Source: Oscillospiraceae bacterium (lineage in GTDB: Bacteria; Bacillota; Clostridia; Oscillospirales; QAMX01). From it: a stretch of 64,000 nt of DNA. A model generated the notes under the pieces. It did no database searches, was not told where the DNA came from, and saw nothing but the letters and a program-made list of their open reading frames with translations. The stretch covers positions 72,653-136,652 of the forward strand of contig SVLW01000001.1 in assembly GCA_015067705.1 (NCBI GenBank), read 5' to 3'. Of the stretch, positions 59,106-64,000 are shown piece after piece (positions within the stretch are counted from its first letter, which is position 1; every line of letters begins with the position of its first letter). A program made the position numbers and the translations under genes.

Positions 59106-60224
59106 TTAGATCTCTGCAACAGAGCCGTCTGCACGATAGCGGGGCTTGTACTGGATGTTCTCGTAGGGATATGCCTTGAGAGCTTCTTCGTCCAGTTCGA
59201 TACCAAGACCGGGCTTGGTCGGGATCTTGAAGTAACCATCAACGGGCTTGAGGTCGATGTCATAGATCTCAGGACGGAGGTAAACAGTCTGAGCAAACTC
59301 CAGAATGTCGAAGTTCTGCATAGCGGCAGCAACCTGGATGGAGGCAGCGGTAGCAACCGGGCCATTCGGGCTGTGGGGAGCGAACTTAATGAGATACGGT
59401 TCTGCCATATAGGCGATCTTGCGGATCTCGGAAATACCGCCGCAGTGGCAGATATCCGGCTGGATAATGTCGAGCCACTGGTTGGCAATGATCTCACGGA
59501 AGTCGAAGCGGCTGTAAAGACGCTCGCCGGCTGCGATCGGCACATTGTATGCGTTATCGTGGATGGTGCGATAAAGCTGTGCATTTTCGGGAGTGATGGG
59601 CTCCTCGAAGAAGTGGAGGTTATAGTCCTGTGCAGCTTCGATCAGAGCCATAGCGTCGCGGACGGTGCTCTGGCCGTGATGGTCAACAGCGATGATGTGA
59701 TCGTCGCCGATGATCTTGCGGGTCTCTTCCAGAACCTTGGCGAAAGCCTTGGCAGCAGCATAGCGGTCGTTTGCAACCTCAATGCCCGGGCCGATACCGG
59801 TCTTAATGCCGGCAAAGCCCATCTCGATGCACTGTGCAGCATTCTGCGGGCCGCCGTGGGTGTAAGTACGGATCTTATCACGGACCTTGCCGCCCAGGAG
59901 CTCATAAACCGGCACGCCAAGAGCCTTGCCCTTGATGTCCCACAGAGCCTGGTCGATACCGGAAATCGCGGTGTTATAAATGAAGCCGCTCTTCCAGAAG
60001 CCGTGGCGATACATCTTCTGCCAGATGTAGTCTACATTTCTGGGATCCTCGCCGATGACGCTGCGCTCTGCCAGCACATGGATCGCAGCCTCAGCAGCCA
60101 GTTCCTGGCCCTCTACGCTGGCTTCGCCCCAGCCATAGATGCCTTCATCCGTCATAACCTTAACAAAGATCCAGTTCTGTCTTTTCGCGTTTACCAGATA
60201 AGTTTTTACTTCAGTAACCTTCAT
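59106..60224 (-). CDS. Enolase-superfamily dehydratase-like protein, paralog 2
   Basis: MKVTEVKTYLVNAKRQNWIFVKVMTDEGIYGWGEASVEG..IAVDHHGQST..FFEEPITPEN..PIAAGERLYSR..QPDICHCGGISE. Confidence 0.9.
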   Translation of the reverse strand: MKVTEVKTYLVNAKRQNWIFVKVMTDEGIYGWGEASVEGQELAAEAAIHVLAERSVIGEDPRNVDYIWQKMYRHGFWKSGFIYNTAISGIDQALWDIKGKALGVPVYELLGGKVRDKIRTYTHGGPQNAAQCIEMGFAGIKTGIGPGIEVANDRYAAAKAFAKVLEETRKIIGDDHIIAVDHHGQSTVRDAMALIEAAQDYNLHFFEEPITPENAQLYRTIHDNAYNVPIAAGERLYSRFDFREIIANQWLDIIQPDICHCGGISEIRKIAYMAEPYLIKFAPHSPNGPVATAASIQVAAAMQNFDILEFAQTVYLRPEIYDIDLKPVDGYFKIPTKPGLGIELDEEALKAYPYENIQYKPRYRADGSVAEI

Positions 60225-60391
60225 GGTATATACTCCTTCCCGTTAACAGGTTGACCGAACAGTACGGTTTTGTATATTATATCACAAAACCCAAACTTGT
60301 ACATGATCTTTTTGGAATAAGGTAATAAATTCAATATCCCGCATTGAAAAAAAGAACGACCCGCAGAACATTCTGCGGGTCGCATAGATAC

Positions 60392-61561
60392 TCAGTCGCA
60401 AAGACCCTTGAGGTCGTCAATGGTCTCGAAGGGATAAACGAAGTTTGCGCGCTTGCGCATTTCGTCGGCGATGGAGATCAGGAGCAGAGTCTCCTCCGGC
60501 GTGACCTGCGGGCAGGTCTTGAGACCGGCGCGATAGCACTCCTGCACCACTTCGGCCTCGAACTGGAAGCCAGACTTGCGGTACGGGAACTCCATGGTCA
60601 CGGTGTCCTGACCGTTCATACGGCGCTGGCTGATGGGCAGAACATCCATGGAATGGTAATAATCACGCTGGGTATGTGCCGGATACTTCTCGGCACGCTC
60701 CTTGGCCTTTGCCTCCTGCTCGGGGGTCAGGCGCGGCCACTCGGCGCGTTCCTTGATCACGATCTTGTCCGGGTTACGGTTCACCGGGATGCTGATGTGA
60801 CCCTTTTCGCAGATGATCTTGCACTCCATGTCGCGGCGATGGAGACTGCTGGACAGATGAGCCACCATACCGTCCTCAAACTTCAGGATCATGTCGTTGT
60901 CGCCGTCCACACCGGTCACTTCAAAGTCCATGGTGGAGAACATCTCAACGGGCTTGTCGAACTTGCCGCGGATACGGGACATGGCTGCCAGGGAATAGAT
61001 ACCGGCATCCAGCAGGGCGCCGCCGGCCAGCTTCGGGCTGTGAATACGATCATCGGGATCCACATGATCATTGTTGCGGGGGCCGCCCCAACCGGTGCAG
61101 CAGTAAACGGCGTCCACGCGGCCGAAACGGCCGGAATCCAGTTCCTCGCGCACGTACTGCCATGCCGGGAAGAAACGGGACCAGAGGCCCTCCATCAGGA
61201 AGACGTCGTTCTTCTTTGCCACTTCAAACATCCGCTCTGCCTGGCTGCGGTTTACGGCAAAGGGCTTTTCGCAGAGGATGGCCTTACCGGCGTTGGCGGC
61301 CAGCGTGACGTGTGCCTCGTGCATGGGATGGGGCGTGGCGACATAAACGATATCCACGTCGGGATCGTTCACCATTTCCTCATAGCTGCCGTATGCCTTG
61401 CCGCCGTACATATCGGCAAATGCCTGGCTGCGCTCCAGAGAACGGGAACCGACCGCTGCTACATATGCATCCGGCAGTTCCTGCAGACAATCGCAGAACT
61501 GATGTGCAATCTTACCGGGGCCCAGAATACCCCAACCGATTTTGTCTTTTTTGATCTCCAT
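60392..61561 (-). CDS. Gfo/Idh/MocA oxidoreductase, paralog 1
   Basis: MEIKKDKIGWGILGPGKIAHQFCDCLQELPDAYVAAVGSRS...CEKPFAVN. Confidence 0.92.
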   Translation of the reverse strand: MEIKKDKIGWGILGPGKIAHQFCDCLQELPDAYVAAVGSRSLERSQAFADMYGGKAYGSYEEMVNDPDVDIVYVATPHPMHEAHVTLAANAGKAILCEKPFAVNRSQAERMFEVAKKNDVFLMEGLWSRFFPAWQYVREELDSGRFGRVDAVYCCTGWGGPRNNDHVDPDDRIHSPKLAGGALLDAGIYSLAAMSRIRGKFDKPVEMFSTMDFEVTGVDGDNDMILKFEDGMVAHLSSSLHRRDMECKIICEKGHISIPVNRNPDKIVIKERAEWPRLTPEQEAKAKERAEKYPAHTQRDYYHSMDVLPISQRRMNGQDTVTMEFPYRKSGFQFEAEVVQECYRAGLKTCPQVTPEETLLLISIADEMRKRANFVYPFETIDDLKGLCD

Positions 61562-61765
61562 ATCGGTACCTCCATACCTTTCCTTCGACCGGAAATTCCG
61601 GCCTCCGAGCGAAATCCTATCGAGACATATTATATACCCATACATCCGCAAATGCAATTTGTCAAATCGTAAAATACCACGGAAGATATCCGCATTTTAC
61701 ACCATCAATAGTGATAAAGAGGGCGCGGACCGTTGGGCCCGCCCCCTCTCATAAAAGCAATCTGA

Positions 61766-62824
61766 TCAGCCCTCAAAGGGATACTTGAAGCCATGCTTGG
61801 CGCGGATCTCGTCGCAGATGCCGATGAGGGTGAGAGTCTCATCCTGGGGAACCTGCGGGCACTCCTGCCAGCCGTTTCTCAGGCACTCATGCACAGCGGC
61901 GGCCTGGAACTGGAAGCCGGTACGGAGATACGGGAACTCCAGCGTGCGGGTTTCCGTGGTATCGCGCAGATGACCGGCGGCACCGCGGGCGCCGCTGGGG
62001 ATCCGCTTGGTCACGGTGACCTGACGGGGATTGCGGTGCATGGGCAGATAGATCTTGCCGTTTTCACAATAGATGGTGCACTCATGGTTGCGGCGGTGGA
62101 GGCTGCAGACCAGGTGGGCGGTGACGCCGTCGTCAAGCTCCAGGAGCATATCGGTGTCAGAGTCGACGCCGCTTTCTTCAAAGCGCATGGTGCTGAAGAT
62201 CTCCTTGGGGCGATGGGTCATGCCGCCGATGGCCACGGAAGTGGCGGCCAGCACATAGATACCGGCGTCCAGCAGAGCACCGCCGGCCAGATTGGGATCG
62301 ATGCGGCGGTCATCCGGCGGGAAGCCGGTTTCGTCGCGGGGTGCGCCCCAGCAGGTAGCGGCATCGATGGAGATCAGACGGCCCAGCTCACCGGACTGCA
62401 CGACCTTTTTCGCATACTGCCATGCCGGGAAGAAACGGGACCAGAGACCCTCCATGATGAACACGCCGGCCTCATTGGCTGCGTCGAACATCCGCTGGGC
62501 GGAGGCACGGTTCACGGCAAAGGGCTTTTCGCAGAGGATGTGCTTGCCGTACTTGGCGGCCATCTTCACGTTTTCCTCGTGCATCATATGGGGGGTGGCG
62601 ATATAAACGATATCCACATTGGGATCCTGCATCATTTCTTCATAGCTGCCATAGGGCGTGCCGCCGTAGACATCGGTAAAGCGCTTTGCGCTCTCCATGG
62701 TGCGGGAGCCAACCGCCGCAATATAGCAGTCATCCATCAGCTGCAGGCATTCTGCAAAATCCTTGGCAATGCGGCCCGTGGCCACAAAGCCCCATCCGAT
62801 CTTTTCTTTGGTAATAGGTTTCAT
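61766..62824 (-). CDS. Gfo/Idh/MocA oxidoreductase, paralog 2
   Basis: MKPITKEKIGWGFVATGRIAKDFAECLQLMDDCYIAAVGSRT...CEKPFAVN. Confidence 0.92.
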   Translation of the reverse strand: MKPITKEKIGWGFVATGRIAKDFAECLQLMDDCYIAAVGSRTMESAKRFTDVYGGTPYGSYEEMMQDPNVDIVYIATPHMMHEENVKMAAKYGKHILCEKPFAVNRASAQRMFDAANEAGVFIMEGLWSRFFPAWQYAKKVVQSGELGRLISIDAATCWGAPRDETGFPPDDRRIDPNLAGGALLDAGIYVLAATSVAIGGMTHRPKEIFSTMRFEESGVDSDTDMLLELDDGVTAHLVCSLHRRNHECTIYCENGKIYLPMHRNPRQVTVTKRIPSGARGAAGHLRDTTETRTLEFPYLRTGFQFQAAAVHECLRNGWQECPQVPQDETLTLIGICDEIRAKHGFKYPFEG

Positions 62825-62860
62825 GTGTCTCTCCCCTATTCTCATCATAAACTATACAGG

Positions 62861-62897
62861 AAAACCTGCGGGCCAGAGGCGACCCGCAGGTTTTTTA
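62861..62897. terminator. Intrinsic terminator
   Basis: AAAACCTGCGGG...CCCGCAGGTTTTTT. Confidence 0.8.
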
Positions 62898-62936
62898 GAA
62901 ACGGACTGAATGAAGAAATATACCGATCTTCGTGAC

Positions 62937-64000
62937 TTACAGCCAGATGCGGTCGCGGCTCTGCCAGAAGTCCCACTCGTCGGTGTCCTGCCAGACCTTG
63001 CCGTGAGCAGACGGAGCCAGATGAGCCTCAAGCCACTCGTCGTTCAGAGCGAGGATACCGATACCCGGCTCGTTCGGAACCTTGATCACGCCGTTGTTGA
63101 CGATGGGGTTCTCGCGGGTCACGACCATGTCGGACCAATCCGGATAATCGTTGTGATGGAATTCCTGAGCGAAGAAGTTCTCGGTGCAGGCAGCAACGTT
63201 GGCGGCGGCCATACCGGCAATGGGGGTCTCATTCATATGAATGACCATGTTGATGCCGTAGTCCTGAGCCATGTCGCCGACCTTCTTGCACTCGTAGATA
63301 CCGCCGACGGAGATGACGTCCGGATGGACAAGGCGGATTGCACGCTTCTCGAAGAGGTCCTTATAGTTTTCCTTCAGGTAAATATCTTCACCGGTGCAGA
63401 GCTGTGCGGTGGTGTTGCGCTGGATCTCGGCCATATCGTCGGCCTGCATCCACGGCACCATATCCTCGAGCCATGCCAGGTTGTACTTTTCAAGGCGCTT
63501 TGCCAGCTGGATACAAGAGCCAATGCTGATCGGGCCGAAGTGGTCAGTAGCGATCGGAACCTGCATACCAACAACGTCACGAACCTGCTTGACATACTCT
63601 TCCATGATGTCAAGGCCCTTCTCGGTCAGGTGGATACCACGCTGGTTGCCCGGGAAGCACTCACGATAGACGATGTCGTTGCGGATCTTGATGATCTCTG
63701 CGCGCTCTTCCTTGGAGAGCTCGTCGAGCTTTTCAATGCCTCTCCACTGGAGTGCACGCTTCTCGGCATCTTCTTCCATCTTCTTCAGAACGTCGGTGGG
63801 CATGGTGGTTGCGCCCGGAACCTCGAAGCACAGCTCGTCAGCGGAAAGGTCCATCTTGACGATGTTGTAGCCGCGGGTCTCAATACGCTCCTTCAGCACC
63901 TTACCCATGGTGGTGCCGTCATGCTTGCCGTGAATGTCGGTGTCGCAGTAAACGCGGATCTCATCGCGGAACTTGCCGCCCAGCATCTGCCAGACAGGCA
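62937..64000 (-). CDS. Enolase-superfamily protein, divergent third member (truncated at window end)
   Basis: MLGGKFRDEIRVYCDTD...IATDHFGPISIG...WLEDMVPW..LCTGEDIYL..HPDVISVGGIYECKK; frame open to the window edge. Confidence 0.87.
   Translation of the reverse strand, partial: PVWQMLGGKFRDEIRVYCDTDIHGKHDGTTMGKVLKERIETRGYNIVKMDLSADELCFEVPGATTMPTDVLKKMEEDAEKRALQWRGIEKLDELSKEERAEIIKIRNDIVYRECFPGNQRGIHLTEKGLDIMEEYVKQVRDVVGMQVPIATDHFGPISIGSCIQLAKRLEKYNLAWLEDMVPWMQADDMAEIQRNTTAQLCTGEDIYLKENYKDLFEKRAIRLVHPDVISVGGIYECKKVGDMAQDYGINMVIHMNETPIAGMAAANVAACTENFFAQEFHHNDYPDWSDMVVTRENPIVNNGVIKVPNEPGIGILALNDEWLEAHLAPSAHGKVWQDTDEWDFWQSRDRIWL

Noticed and set aside
60250-60310. Another GntR operator (ACTTGTACATGATC and TTTTGTATATTATATCACAAAA) before the enolase paralog at 60224
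   Set aside because: Only half-site similarity and different placement relative to TATAAT; too weak to include in the predicted regulon
61589-61605. GACCGGAAATTCCGGCC palindrome upstream of the Gfo/Idh gene
   Set aside because: Single short palindrome with no second copy seen; could be chance in GC-rich sequence

Overview
The window is a GC-rich chromosomal segment, most likely from an anaerobic, endospore-lineage Clostridia/Firmicutes bacterium. That placement is inferred from the complete spoIIIAA-AH operon, GTP-dependent PEPCK, HydABC-type [FeFe] hydrogenase and a T-box leader. I saw no rRNA, tRNA, CRISPR array, transposase or phage genes. Main blocks: (i) 1-13.7 kb: pckG end, an XRE/S24-like regulator, ZIP transporter, an unusual TIM-barrel/metallo-beta-lactamase fusion, uxuA, hflK/hflC, GH39; (ii) 13.7-25.7 kb: spoIIIA operon, thiN, a DivIVA-like gene, folC, valS and an acetyltransferase behind a T-box; (iii) 27-35.2 kb: hydrogenase operon with embedded signalling-type genes (two HATPases, two DRTGG proteins, PHP, and a second [FeFe]-hydrogenase-like protein with an altered L1 motif); (iv) 42-64 kb: a pentose/plant-polysaccharide locus with split transketolase, an RpiB-like isomerase, FGGY kinase, GntR regulator, DapA-family aldolase, and paired paralogs of GH51, enolase-superfamily dehydratase and Gfo/Idh dehydrogenase. 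Leading candidates for something undescribed: the hydrogenase-linked signalling module; a GntR regulon supported by matching operator-like sites just after the -10 boxes of three promoters; a possible oxidative (non-phosphorylative) sugar pathway; a 240-bp nested palindromic element at 1849-2088; and a structured leader before hflK.
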